In this document: positions 51,930 to 62,015 of the stretch, piece by piece
How positions within the stretch are numbered: position 1 is the first letter of the stretch
How the letters are laid out: every line of letters starts with the position of its first letter
NCBI GenBank assembly: GCA_026315105.1
Contig: CM048746.1
Coordinates: forward strand, 352,192,548-352,256,547
Direction of reading: 5' to 3'
Length of the DNA: 64,000 bases
From: Locusta migratoria
Taxonomy: Eukaryota > Arthropoda > Insecta > Orthoptera > Acrididae
Program-made: the position numbers and the translations under genes
Notes under the pieces: generated by a model
The model's database searches: none
What the model was told of the DNA's origin: nothing
The model's input: the letters and a program-made list of their open reading frames with translations, nothing else

Positions 51930-52740
51930 GGAACCAAGACTGAACTTTATGGGATGCCAGTTTGATAACTCTCCGGTTACAGGAATTAACTGTTAGGTGG
52001 TTAGGGCAGTATATAGGTGGATGTAGAATGGCAGGATTGTTCAGTTCGGCGTACTTTCGTGTAATCCCGCGGCGGCATTCATACAGTCACCAGACTGTTG
52101 GCAGGAGGGCGACTGTAAACATAAGGAACAGGAAAGGACCCAAGACTGAATCTTGTGGAACCTCATTTTGTTAGCTCTCCGGTTAGAGAACTGTTAGGTG
52201 GCTAGGGCAGTATGTAGGTGGATGTAGAATGGCAGGATCGTACAGTTCAGCGTACTCTCGCGTAAACCCGAGGCAGCATTCATATAGCGTCCGGACTGTT
52301 GGCAGCAGGGCAACTGTAAACAGAAGGAATAGAAAAGGACCCAAGACTGAACCTTGTGGGACGCTAGTTTGATAACTCTCCGGTTAGAGGAATTAACTTT
52401 TAGGTGGCTAGGGCAGTATGTAGGTGGATGTAGAATGGCAGGATCGTACAGTTCGGCATACTCTCGCGTAAACCCGTGGCGGCTTTCATATAGCGTCCGG
52501 ACTGTTGGCAGCAGGGCGACTGTAAACAGAAGGAACAGGAAAGGACCCAAGACTGAACCTTGTGGGACCCCATTTTTTATAGCTCTCCGGTTGGAGGAAT
52601 TAACTGTTAGGTGGCTAGGGGAGCAAGGAGGTGGATGTAGAATGGCAGGAGAGTACATTTCGGCGTGCTCATGTGTAAACCCGTGTCGGCATTTCTACGG
52701 CCTCTGGAATCTTGGCTGCAGTGCGAGTGTAAACAGAAGG
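51930..52740 (-). repeat. Tandem array, four units of ~201-207 bp, derived from LINE RT
   Basis: CTCTCCGGTT starts at 51969, 52175, 52376 and 52583, so units are 206, 201 and 207 bp apart. Each has TAGGTGGATGTAGAATGGCA, GACTGTTGGCAG-like text, GTAAACAGAAGGAACAGGAA and AGGACCCAAGACTGAACCTT. The last phrase, read on the minus strand, encodes the LINE reverse transcriptase block VPQGSVLGPFLF. Units 2 and 3 are very similar; the last is more diverged and cut near 52740. The minus strand is open through two units (52658-52194), which makes a repetitive 154-codon frame that is not a gene. Confidence 0.9.
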
Positions 52741-52985
52741 GGTGGGCGGCAGACGTGGCCATCAGTCAGGCAGGTACCTCTGGCTGCGGGCGCCCAGGCG
52801 GGCCTCGCCGGCAGCGTCGGCGTCGGCGTCGGTTATTGATTCGGCGGCGGGGCTGTGCTGTCCGTGCTGAGCGGCGGCGACGCGACACGCCCCCGGACAG
52901 CACGCCCACCCCGGCGACCTGCCGCCTCTCAGCCTCCACCGCGCGTCCGCCACACCACTGTACAGCCGGCATGAGGTAGCACAGT
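52741..52985. other. GC-rich patch
   Basis: CpG-rich block directly after the tandem array, with small overlapping frames on both strands. No motif. Unassigned. Confidence 0.4.
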
Positions 52986-53034
52986 GACGACAACGTAGAC
53001 CACTTGTGACACATCTTTCTTCTAATTAACCCTG

Positions 53035-53175
53035 ATGGTGAAGTTGAAATCATCTTTGACAGTTTAGGGTTTGTTGTGATGTAGCAAATTGTGGGTTGGA
53101 GATCTGAAGAGAGAAATCTGTCATTTTATCCTGAACACATTTATTCACCATTACATCCTCATCTCCATCTTGTGA
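53035..53175. repeat. Dispersed repeat, uninterrupted paralogue
   Basis: ATCTTTGACAGTTTAGGGTT, GAGAGAAATCTGTCATTTTA, TTATTCACCATTACATCCTC and ATCTCCATC match 56110-56400, where the same sequence carries a SINE between GAAATCTGTCATT and TTATGC. Its class is unknown. Confidence 0.75.
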
Positions 53176-54114
53176 GGTGTTTTCTTCTTTAGCTTTTGAA
53201 AGACTGGCTGATGCATGGACAGGTAGATTTTTAATTATGACAGCGGCTTGGATGTGATGTAAGGTTGGCAGTAGAACATGCAATGAGTGGTGTCATATTC
53301 ATCACTTGTCTGTTACAGTCTCTGAAATTGGTTTTAGTTGCTGTTCGCACGGTTACGCAGATACGGAGAGATTATAAATTTTACTTCAGTACACTCAGAG
53401 TTCTATGCATGTCAACAGATGTACCCGATGTCTCTGCTTAGCTTTTACCCTCTGTCACATAAACTCAGTTGGTAAACAGATAGTGGAATATACTTTTGAA
53501 AATGAGTATGGGCTCTTGTTTTCTTCGCTCTCATTTAGGATTTGCGTGGCAAGAGAAATATTAAGACTAGCTCACAGTTTTTGAATAATGCTACGAATTT
53601 ACATCCTATTATGAGCGTCGTAATCACAACAGTTCAAAGATATTATTGACTGGTAGTTTCAGAGTTACTATCGGCGTTGTCTTAAATTTACCTTAAAAAT
53701 TTTAACATTTACATAAAACTAAAGTCACTTTCGGGTTATGTATTCAAGGCAGATGATTTTTTTTTTTTTTCAAAACCTTTACCAACTTCCGCATAAGTAA
53801 AACTGTTCAACTCTTTTCAAAAACGCGTTGCTTTAACATTTGCGTCACTTTCGTTATCAGTAACACTATTTCAGAAATCACTCAAATACTTTTTAAAACA
53901 TTAAAATGTGACATTAAGAATAACTTATGCATATTAAAACCTTAATGTTCTTCACACTCTTTGAAAATTACTTGCAATTACTCCTTAAAACAAATTCATA
54001 AAATATCATACTTTGTAGGATGAAGGTTTCTAGATAGTTGCAGGAAAATGCTGAATGCGTTTAACTCTGGTAGATTTTAACTATTAACAGTTAGTAGGTA
54101 AGGAAAGAGAATGA
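53176..54114. other. Gene-free AT-rich stretch
   Basis: No recognised feature apart from a T run at about 53758-53770. Confidence 0.4.
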
Positions 54115-56100
54115 AATGTAGTAGGTGAATACGTACTGGGGAAAAGGAATGAAAGGGAATATCGCCTGGTATAACTTCGTGCAGAGCACAATTTAATAAT
54201 CACGAATACTTGGCTGAATCATCGTGAAAGAAGGCTATATTCGTGGAAGAGACCAGGAGACACTGGAAGATACCAGATTCACTTTATAATTGTAAGACAA
54301 AGGTTTAGAAACCAGATTTTAAATTTTAAAACATTTCTAGGGGTAGATATAGACTCATAACTTATTGCTTATGAACTTATTGCTTTATGCTTGTTAAAAA
54401 CTTAACAAACTGCGAAAGGTAGAAAATTAGGGAGATGGAACCTGGACAAATTGAAGGAACTAGAAGCGGTTGAGATTTTCAGAGGGAGCATTAGTCAAGG
54501 ATTGGTCGAAACAGAGGAAAGTAATACATTAGAAGATGAATGGGTAGCTCTGAAAGATACAGTAGTGAAGGCTGCAGAGGATCATATAGGCAGAAGGGCA
54601 AGGCCTAATAGAAATCCTAGGATAACACAGAAAATAGCTGAAGTTAATTGATGAAAGGAGAAAATATAAAATTGCATGAATTGAAGCAGGCCAAAGGGAG
54701 TACAGACGTCGGAAAAATGAGGTTGACAGGAAGTGCAGACTGGCTAAGAAAGAGTGGCTTGAGGAAAAATGCAAAACCGTAAACAATGTATAACTTGGAA
54801 AAAAAATAAAAATAAAAAGAAGAGAAAGAAACATTCAAAAGCCAGAGGAGCAGCGATACGAATATCAGAACCAGTACTAGGCAAAGAATGGAAAGCTGAA
54901 AGGTGGAAGGCATGTATAGAAGGCCTGTACAAAGAAAATAAACTTGAAGGCAGTATTCTAGAAAGGTAAGACGAAGTAGAGGAAGATGAGATAGGAGACA
55001 CTATACAGCGGGAAAAATTTGACAGAGCACTTAAAGATTTGATTAGAAAGAAGGCCTCTGGAGTAGATGATGCTTGCACTGCTATTATCGTTAGGAGAGT
55101 TAGTCATGAAGAAACTGTTCCACCTTGTATGCAAGATGTATAAGGCAGGGTAATAACCTCAGACTTCAAGGTGAGTATAGTGACTCCAATTCCTAAGAAA
55201 GGAAGTGCAGAAAAATGTGAAAATTACAGAACTATGAGTTTAATAAGTCATCCCTGCAAAATAGTAACACGAATTATTTACAGACGAATGGAAAAACTGG
55301 TGGTATCCGAGCTTGGAGAAGATCAATTCGAATTTAAAAGAAATTTAGGAACACACGAGGCAATACTCACATTGCGACTTATCTTAGAAGATAGGCTAAG
55401 AAAAGGCAAAGCTACATTTCTAGCCTTTGTAGATCTGTAGAAAGCTTTTGACATTGTTGACTGGAGTACAATCTTTCAAATTCTGGAGATATCAGAGATA
55501 AAATATATAGAGCGAAGAATTACATTCAACTTGTACAAATCCAGACAGCAATTATTAGAGTTGGAGGGCATGAATGGGTCGCAATGATTGGGAAGGGAGT
55601 AAGACAGAGTTGTAGCCTCTCTCCGACGTTGTTCAATCAATGAGAAGATAAAAGTAGTGGATGAGTTTTGTTATTTGGATAGCAAGATAACTTCTGATGG
55701 CTGAAATCCTTTCTGAAAGCATTTGTTTAGAGGGTAGCGTTGTATGCGAGTGAAACATGGACGGTAAGAATTACAGAGAAAAAGATGATAGAAGCTTTCG
55801 AAATGTGGTGCTATAGACGAATGACGAAGATTAGATGGGTGGACCACGTAACTAATGAGGAGGTGCTCAACAGAATTGGGGGGAGTAGGAGTTTGTGGCA
55901 GACTAACAGAAGGGATAGGTTGATGGGACACATTCCGAGACATCAAGGACACCGAGAGAACAATACTGTAAGCAGATTCATAAGGATGTAAGTTGCCGTA
56001 CGTATTCTCAGATGAAGATGCTTGCTCCGGACAAGGTAGCATGGAGAGCTGCATCAAACCAGTCAACGGACTGAAGACCACAACAACAACAACAACAACA
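54115..56100 (+). pseudogene. RTE-like LINE: endonuclease end, reverse transcriptase and 3' end
   Basis: The plus strand reads LRAEHNLIITNTWLNHRERR and LYSWKRPGDTGRYQIHFIIV (about 54170-54285; end of the APE endonuclease, with the usual QIDYI changed to QIHFI), a linker with TLEDEWVALKDTVVKAAEDH (near 54530-54590), VTPIPKKGSAEKCENYRTMS (near 55185), FVDLXKAFDIVDWS (first catalytic Asp, stop at X, near 55430), a broken GVRQSCSLSPTLF-like block near 55600, VDEFCYLDSKITSDG, YASETWTVRITEKKMIEAFE and HVTNEEVLNRIGGSRSLW. The catalytic ADD block appears deleted. The 3' end is ACTGAAGACCACAACAACAA, a CAA-repeat tail. Many stops; inactive. Confidence 0.85.
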
Positions 56101-56400
56101 GTGAAGTCGACTGCGTCTTTGACAGTTAAGGGTTTGTTCTCGGGTAGAAAATGGTGGGGTGGAAATCTGTAGAGAGAAATCTGTCATTGCCGCGCGGAAG
56201 TAGTCGAGCGGTTGGAGCACCACGTTACGGATCGCTGGGCTTCCTTAGGTTAGTTTAACTTAGCTTAAACAGTTTGCAAGACAAGGGAGTGATGACCAAC
56301 GTAATTTGTTCCCATTAGGTTACAAACGTTTAACATTTTTGAAATCTGTCATTTTATGCTAAAGGGGTTTATTCACCAGCGCATCCTCATCTCCATCTAT
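56101..56400. repeat. Dispersed repeat, SINE-interrupted copy
   Basis: The paralogue of 53035-53175: CGTCTTTGACAGTTAAGGGT, GAGAGAAATCTGTCATT, then, after the SINE-2 at 56189-56340, GAAATCTGTCATTTTATGCT and CATCCTCATCTCCATC. Confidence 0.75.
56189..56340 (+). mobile_element. SINE-2 copy with target-site duplication, internally deleted
   Basis: 152 bp between exact 13-bp repeats GAAATCTGTCATT (56176-56188 and 56341-56353). The head GCCGCGCGGAAGTAGTCGAG and body TTTAACTTAGCTTAAACAGT are present, but the B-box region is missing (CGTTACGGATCGCTGGGCTT joins the body). Confidence 0.9.
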
Positions 56401-56860
56401 AAGCGTACTCCACAAACCACACCATAATGTGTGTGACGTAAGGTACTTTGCGTAAAAAATGTTCAAATGTTTTAAATCTATGGGACTTAATTACTCTGGC
56501 TATCAGTTGCTATGCTTACAAGCTAACGTAAGGACAAACACACTCGTACATGCCCGAGGGAGGACTCGAAACTCAGACAGCGCGAAATACGTGCTTCTCA
56601 GCAAGGCGCTTTAGACCGCTCGGCCACTCCACCGCGGCCGGTGTCTACTTTGCGTACTAATGACGTTTGCTCTTATTCCAATCACGTACGGTATACGTAA
56701 AAAACGATTGCCGATATGAATCAATCTCTCTAAGTTTCTCATTGTTCTCATTTCAAGAGAGAGTGGAAAGGTGACGAATATGAGACTCATTTTTGTAAAC
56801 CCGTTTAAAGACCTAAAATTGAATGAAATTATATATATATCCATCTTGGTAAAAATATCT
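56401..56860 (-). pseudogene. CR1-like LINE 3' end, interrupted by a SINE
   Basis: AAGCGTACTCCACAAACCAC, ACCATAATGTGTGTGACGTA and AGGTACTTTGCGTA match the reverse complement of CR1-like 3' ends (compare 27.99-28.06 kb). After the SINE the text continues TACTAATGACGTTTGCTCTT. Coding remnants further right are not clearly readable. Confidence 0.65.
56455..56645 (-). mobile_element. SINE-2 copy with target-site duplication
   Basis: 191 bp, minus orientation, between exact 11-bp repeats TACTTTGCGTA (56444-56454 and 56646-56656). The plus strand shows CCCGAGGGAGGACTCGAAAC and GACCGCTCGGCCACTCCACC, then GCGGCCGG at the head. Confidence 0.93.
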
Positions 56861-56869
56861 TTATTTAAT

Positions 56870-56995
56870 TTTCATCTACATATACATATACACTCCGTAA
56901 TCCACTGTAATGTGTGTGGTGGAGGGTACACTGACCACTACTAGGCATTCCCTTTCCTAATTTCCTAATCCACTCCGAAATAGTTAAGAGTCAGC
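56870..56995 (-). pseudogene. CR1-like LINE 3' terminal fragment
   Basis: CATCTACATATACATATACA, CTCCGTAATCCACTGTAATG and GTGGTGGAGGGTACACTGAC correspond to the reverse-complemented 3' terminus, with the tail at the left. It is separate from the fragment just before it and in the same orientation. Confidence 0.7.
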
Positions 56996-57026
56996 ACTTC
57001 AGTTTAATTTTGTGGAGAGTTTTTTT

Positions 57027-57032
<6 letters not shown>

Positions 57033-57093
<61 letters not shown>
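57033..57093. repeat. (TA)n microsatellite
   Basis: About 60 bp of TA dinucleotides. Confidence 0.97.
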
Positions 57094-57097
<4 letters not shown>

Positions 57098-57779
57098 AAG
57101 GACGTATTCTCCTATTACAAAACCTGATGTAGGTATGCATTTTAGACAGGATGTTCCATTTTTATTATTTTTATCTTTATAATCATTTGTATTAGTATAG
57201 AGTCAGTACTTTAATTTTTGGAAGAGGATTTTTGTAGAGGATTAAAAAAATGTACATCAAATGGTGACATAGCTTGACTGAAACTAGTTGTACAAAGTAG
57301 AGAAGTGTTATAAGCAATATAGCGATTGTGGTACATAAGTACATGGTTTAATGTCCTCATGAAAAAAAAAAAAAACACCTTTTCCAGTTGAACTCATCAT
57401 AGGCAATGTTTGATGTTACAAACAAAATCCATGTTGAATATTGATATTTTGTGAACAAGGGAAGCGATAGTTCGGCGTATTATTGGTTGTGCACTTCCTG
57501 TCCTATCGCATCGACTACACACCGACCGACGCAGCAACGCCAGAATGAGAGTTTAGAAGGCGCAGCAACAGACGCCAATTATGACAAGGCACGCGGCCAT
57601 GCCAACGGCCGCAACGGAGGCCAAAGACCTCCATTTTACGGATCTAACCAGCCTCACTTGCTGGTCGCGCCACGGTACCATGGAGCACCAGCCAAGCAGC
57701 CAGAAGAATCAGCATGAGGAATCTATCCTGGTTTACATTTGCCAGTTATCAGCATTTCTGTATTCAGAAGTATTTGTGG
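57094..57779. other. Gap with a small GC-richer part
   Basis: 57480-57715 is GC-richer and contains an 88-codon frame without a known motif. The rest is AT-rich. Confidence 0.4.
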
Positions 57780-57850
57780 ATTGTTGCTGTTGCGGTCTTC
57801 AGTCCGAAGACTGGTTGGATAATAATAATAATAATAATAATAATAATATG
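57780..57850 (-). repeat. RTE-like LINE 3' tip and adjoining (ATA)n microsatellite
   Basis: TTGTTGCTGTTGCGGTCTTC and AGTCCGAAGACTGGTTGG are the reverse complement of the RTE 3' end seen at 56.06-56.10 kb, tail first. The match stops after about 38 bp and is followed by (ATA)n to about 57849. A severely 5'-truncated insertion. Confidence 0.75.
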
Positions 57851-58019
57851 GTTTTCTGTTCTGCAGGACGTAATTGAGCCGTAAGACTCCGTGGCCATGG
57901 AAGAAGTCAATACATGAAGTTTAACACAAGAATGGTAATATAATTTTTTTAAGTAGTCCTATGCACACGACACTCTTAAGACGAAGTGAAAAGAATCAAT
58001 AAAGAAATATATGAATTAG

Positions 58020-58965
58020 CTTAATTGCTTAATTTTTCTAGGAGTTCCTCGACAGAATAAAAGGAGTGAGCCATGAGGTAACTCTTCAATTAAGATTCGA
58101 AAGCGTGTGGTTTAGTGCTAAGATTCTTTAGTTCTTGTGGCAGCTTATTGAAAATGGATGATGGAGAATACTGCACACCTCTCTGTACAAGTGTCAAGGT
58201 GATGTGATGCAAATGTAGATTCGACTTCTGTCTAGTATTCACTGAGTGAAAGCTATTAGCTCGTAGGCATAAGCTGATATAATTAACAAAATACGACATT
58301 AGAGAAAAAAAAACGTATTGTGACGCCAGTGTCAAAATTACCAGTCTACTGAAATGGGGTTGACATGAAGTTCGTGAATTTACACCAGATATTTCTCGAA
58401 CCGCCCGTTTCTGAGTCAAAAATAAACTTTATGTTTCAGTCGAGTTACCCCAAAAAATAACGCCATAAGACATAAGTGAGGGAAAGTAAGCGTAGCAGAC
58501 TGATTTTCGTGTTGACAAATCACTTATTTCAGATATTGTTCTAATGGTAAATAAAGCAGAATTTAGTTTTGGACAACATTTGAACATGGGCTTTCCACGA
58601 CAGCTTACTGTCTATCTGGACCCCTAGAAATTTTAACTATTCATTCTCACTTATCATATGCCCGTTATGTGTAATCAAAATGTCAAATTTCGTCAAATTA
58701 TATGTTTGAAATTGTATAAACTGGGTTATACTGTGATTTAAGATCAACTTGTTATCTACAAGCCATGAACTTATCTCTTGAACTGCATTATTTGATACTG
58801 TGTTAATATTACGAACAACATCCTTCACTACCAAGCTGATATAATTAGCAAACAAAAATATTTTACATACATCTGTTATACTCGAAGGCATATCATTTAT
58901 ATAAATAATAAACAGCAATGGTCTCAAAACAGAATCCTGGGGCACCCCACACTTAACTGTGCCCC
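58020..58965 (-). pseudogene. LINE reverse transcriptase to C-terminus (CR1/Jockey group)
   Basis: On the minus strand: PQDSVLRPLLFIIYINDMPS (near 58930), IFLFANYISLVVKDVVRNIN (catalytic FADD decayed to FANY), SSWLVDNKLILNHSITQFIQ, then QKRAVREISGVNSRTSCQPH, NSFHSVNTRQKSNLHLHHIT, SIFNKLPQELKNL and, past a shift, LKSYLMAHSFYSVEELLEKL ending at a stop near 58030. This is the typical C-terminal layout of Jockey/CR1-type polyproteins without RNase H. The family resembles 27.4 and 47.9 kb. Confidence 0.8.
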
Positions 58966-59284
58966 ATTGCGATTGTACGTCATAGCCATTTTAAACACTG
59001 CGGAGAATTACCTTTTGTTGTTATATAGCTCTCCAACCTACTTTGAGTAAGCTGAGCAAGTATTTTCTTATGTTCCGTAAATAAACTATCCTATTCATCA
59101 GTATAACAAAGTTCTAGTATTGTTCCCGCATCTGCATCATTATTTCTGTGCCGACACCTCATTGGTGATGATCATATATTTTAGAATGATTGAAATGATT
59201 TCATTTCGCGGTAATTTGGTGTGTTGCAAACGTTTTGTTGATTTCTGTTCATGGGTCATTTATTTAGAAATGATTAACGAAAGT
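58966..59284. other. Gap, possibly more decayed LINE
   Basis: GGGGCACCCCACACTTAACT immediately left of this span is the start of the readable LINE; further right nothing is identifiable. Confidence 0.35.
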
Positions 59285-59385
59285 TGATTACTTGAGTCGG
59301 ACTGGGATTCGAACCAGGGCACTTTGCCCTATGTCATCGCCCACAGTAGTCCCCACAGTCGCTCGGACTAGTATATCACGCCCCC
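59285..59385 (-). repeat. tRNA-like sequence on the minus strand
   Basis: The plus strand GGACTGGGATTCGAACCAGG contains a reversed B box (GGTTCGAATCCC), and GTCGCTCGGACTAGTATATC covers an A-box-like part. Arms pair poorly. A tRNA-derived SINE head is more likely than a gene. Confidence 0.5.
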
Positions 59386-59989
59386 GGTAAGGCTCAAACA
59401 CTCGACGTACCAACATAATGAAGACATAGTGTCCCCGTCCATTTTCCAAGTTACTCGTGGCGCTTCACTAATTCCCCAAAGAGTTAGAGCAAGGTGCGCA
59501 TCTGCACCCAGGGGCTCAGTGGTCAGTCATCCATTATGTGTTTCCTGTTTTTTCGGACACGTGGGACACGTTCGTGATAATTACAGTGTGTATGTTACAA
59601 GTTATCCATTTTGTAACATTGGAACGACTTGAGGGAATTTTCCCTCATTATGGAGCACAGTAACTATCACGAGAAGGAGACAGCGAAATCAGGTACATGC
59701 GAAATTCGCTGGAGCTATTTGTTAGCAGAGACAGGCCAGAAGTCATGTAGCGTTTCTCATGCAAGTATGAAATGCCATTAAACACGTGTACTTAGACCAG
59801 CTGCAGCCACATCGGGATTGGTCGGGAGATATTGAGAACCACGTATCAACAATATCATCGCTGATACTTAATCTGTAACTTGGCTAGTTTCACTTGTAGT
59901 AATAGTTTACTCCCTATACGTAGAATAGACATTTACAGAATGGAATGGAGGAAATACAATTCTTACATACGAAAGCCATTAATTACGTT
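59386..59989. other. Gene-free stretch
   Basis: The 67-codon frame at 59429-59632 has no motif. No repeat is recognised. Confidence 0.4.
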
Positions 59990-60001
59990 GCAATTTTTTC
60001 A

Positions 60002-60200
60002 TAAATGTTCAAATGTTTGTTAAGCTTATGGGACTCGACTACGGGGTCATCAGTCCCTAAACGTACAAACTACCTATGACCTACCTTATACTAAAGACGG
60101 CACAAATATCCATGCCCGAGGGGGGATTCGAACCCCCGACCTTAGTGGCCTTGCAGACCGTGACTGAAGCGCCTCAGTCTTCTCGGCCACTGCGGCCGGC
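60002..60200 (-). mobile_element. SINE-1, full length, with target-site duplication
   Basis: 199 bp, minus orientation, between exact 12-bp repeats GCAATTTTTTCA (59990-60001 and 60201-60212). The B-box region GGGGGGATTCGAACCCCCGA is intact. Confidence 0.95.
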
Positions 60201-60212
60201 GCAATTTTTTCA

Positions 60213-60739
60213 CATTTTCACATACACGGTGTTGATTGTTAACATTTTATTATGACGTCATATAGAACGGCAATTTTCATGTTTCATGCCTTCTGCTATT
60301 TACAGATACTTCAATGATTGAAATTAAATGTGCCAGAACTCTCTGATACAGACTATTCGAGCAAAAAAACTCGTTACACGTTCTTACACTGTTTAAATGT
60401 CGCCAAAAAAGGAACGTCTTGCATTTTGCATCACTCTAATAATAGAATATTAGGCGAAATGAACAAGCGGAAAAGAGTGCAATACAATTTCTCATCAAAG
60501 AATTCAGTGTAATATGCAGATGGCTTTTTCCTTTCTGCATTTAGTCAATGTGAAGGTTTACTAGTCACAATGTCACAATGTCAACGTTCAGAGGACAGCA
60601 TTTAATGATTTTCTCCAAGAAAATCACAAATGATATGACGATTAGCAGGAGTTATGTCTTTTTGATCTAAATGTTTTTCAAGAGACTATGAACAGATGAA
60701 AGGTGAAGATGAAATCTTGGATATTAACCAATATATTGA
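60213..60739. other. Gene-free AT-rich stretch
   Basis: The 64-codon frame at 60318-60512 has no motif. No repeat seen. Confidence 0.4.
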
Positions 60740-61010
60740 GAATTGTGTAGCATGTACCAAGAAAATTGTTTGAGATGCTAAGAATTCTGTTTGAAAGAGT
60801 GTTTGTTATATCGAGAAGAAATTGCACCTGACTGGAAAACATGTTACTTCATGTCGATGTTTCGGAAAGGGCAAGTAAATACTCCTATAATTATAAGGGA
60901 ATATCAGTGATATCTTTTGTTAGGAGTGTTTGCTCGAAGGTGCATAAGAACCTGGTGGAAAAATGAAACAAATCAGATGAAGCAAAGGGAAAGCTTCCAA
61001 GTATGGAGGT
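60740..61010 (+). pseudogene. LINE reverse transcriptase remnant, strongly decayed
   Basis: IAPDWKTCYFMSMFRKG (about 60822-60872) followed in another frame by YNYKGISVISFVRSVCSKV resembles the block W...PVFKKG....NYRGISL that precedes the first catalytic Asp of LINE reverse transcriptases. No catalytic box is visible. Clade not assignable. Confidence 0.45.
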
Positions 61011-61254
61011 CAGAAATGGACAATATTTTCACAATGAAATTAATATAACATAAACTGACAAAGATTGTTTTAGAGATGCATGTGGTGCTAACAAATCTAG
61101 AATGCATCCGCCAAAGAACTGTTTGATAATTTGAAACCATTGCAGTTTGTTAAAAGCACGCTAATGGCTATTACGAAATGAGATGAAAATGATACGCAGA
61201 GACTAAGGATTGTGAATAAATGGACAATGAATACGATAAGTTGTATATAATTAT

Positions 61255-61575
61255 GTGGTGTCTGTTCTTTCGGACATGTCCGAAAGAAAAGACACCACTT
61301 TTGATCCTGCAGTTATTATCTATTCATATTCACGGAATGTATGATATTAAATGCGAATGGATGAAGTTGAAAATGTGTACTACACCGAGATTCGAACCCG
61401 GGTCTCCTGCTTTCTAGACAGCTACGCTGACCCCTACACCACATTTTTACCCGTTCGCAGTTAATGTCATACATTTCAGGAATATGAATAGGTAATAACT
61501 GCGGGATCAAAAGTGGTATCTGTTCTTTCGGACATGTCCGAAGAATGTCCGAAAGAACAGACACGATATATATAA
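61255..61575. mobile_element. Palindromic element with central tRNA-like sequence
   Basis: The left arm (about 61257-61375) reads GTGTCTGTTCTTTCGGACAT, ACTTTTGATCCTGCAGTTAT, TATTCATATTCACGGAATGT. The right arm (about 61445-61566) is its reverse complement with moderate divergence: ACATTTCAGGAATATGAATA, AATAACTGCGGGATCAAAAG, CTGTTCTTTCGGACATGTCC. Each outer tip also contains its own palindrome (TTCTTTCGGACATGTCCGAA). In the middle, on the minus strand, is a tRNA-like sequence with TAGGGGTCAGCGTAGCTGTC and GGGTTCGAATCTCGG. No open frame. Confidence 0.7.
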
Positions 61576-61889
61576 GAGTCGCGGTTCTGTGCAGCCAATT
61601 ATCAGACAAGCTGGGGGAAGGGAGGAACCCAATTGGGAATAACTGGGAGGGGCTTACCAGTTCCGGCATACGCCTTACAACCAAGGAAAACCTTGGTCGG
61701 AAACGGGGGATCAGGACCAATTTGATTTATTTCTGGGGCACTCCTAGGTCCTTACTCTTACGGGCATTAGTTTACACAGTAACTACGAGTTTGAGTTCTA
61801 GTGGGAATGGTAAAGTTGAGAATTTGTATCTGACAGGAAGCGTGCTTCAGTAATTCCGTGCATGGGTGGCGATCGCTGTGTCCCCAGTG
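61576..61889. other. Gap between the two tRNA-like elements
   Basis: No motif in the 102-codon plus-strand frame (61545-61853), which overlaps the palindromic element. Otherwise nothing recognised. Confidence 0.4.
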
Positions 61890-62015
61890 GTGTATGGATC
61901 AGCGCAACTGCCTAGAAAGCAGGAGACCCGTGTTCGAATCCCGGCGGGCTATACATTTTCAACTTTACCCATTCGGCGTTAACGTCATACATTCCGTGAA
62001 TATGTAATGAATATG
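61890..62015 (+). repeat. tRNA-like SINE-4 head with partial body
   Basis: GGATCAGCGCAACTGCCTAG, AAAGCAGGAGACCCGTGTTC and GAATCCCGGCGGGC cover the anticodon and T arms. The downstream text ACGTCATACATTCCGTGAAT matches an arm of the element at 61.26-61.58 kb. Here only one half is present. Confidence 0.65.

Noticed and set aside
51930..52740. CRISPR array
   Set aside because: Whole units repeat with no unique spacers, the period is about 206 bp, and the DNA is clearly eukaryotic.
52194..52839. Frames of 154 (minus) and 161 (plus) codons
   Set aside because: Both lie in the ~206-bp tandem array and repeat the same peptide text; the minus frame is LINE reverse transcriptase sequence repeated.
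55671..56081. 136-codon minus-strand frame
   Set aside because: It is the antisense shadow of the RTE-like LINE 3' region on the plus strand.
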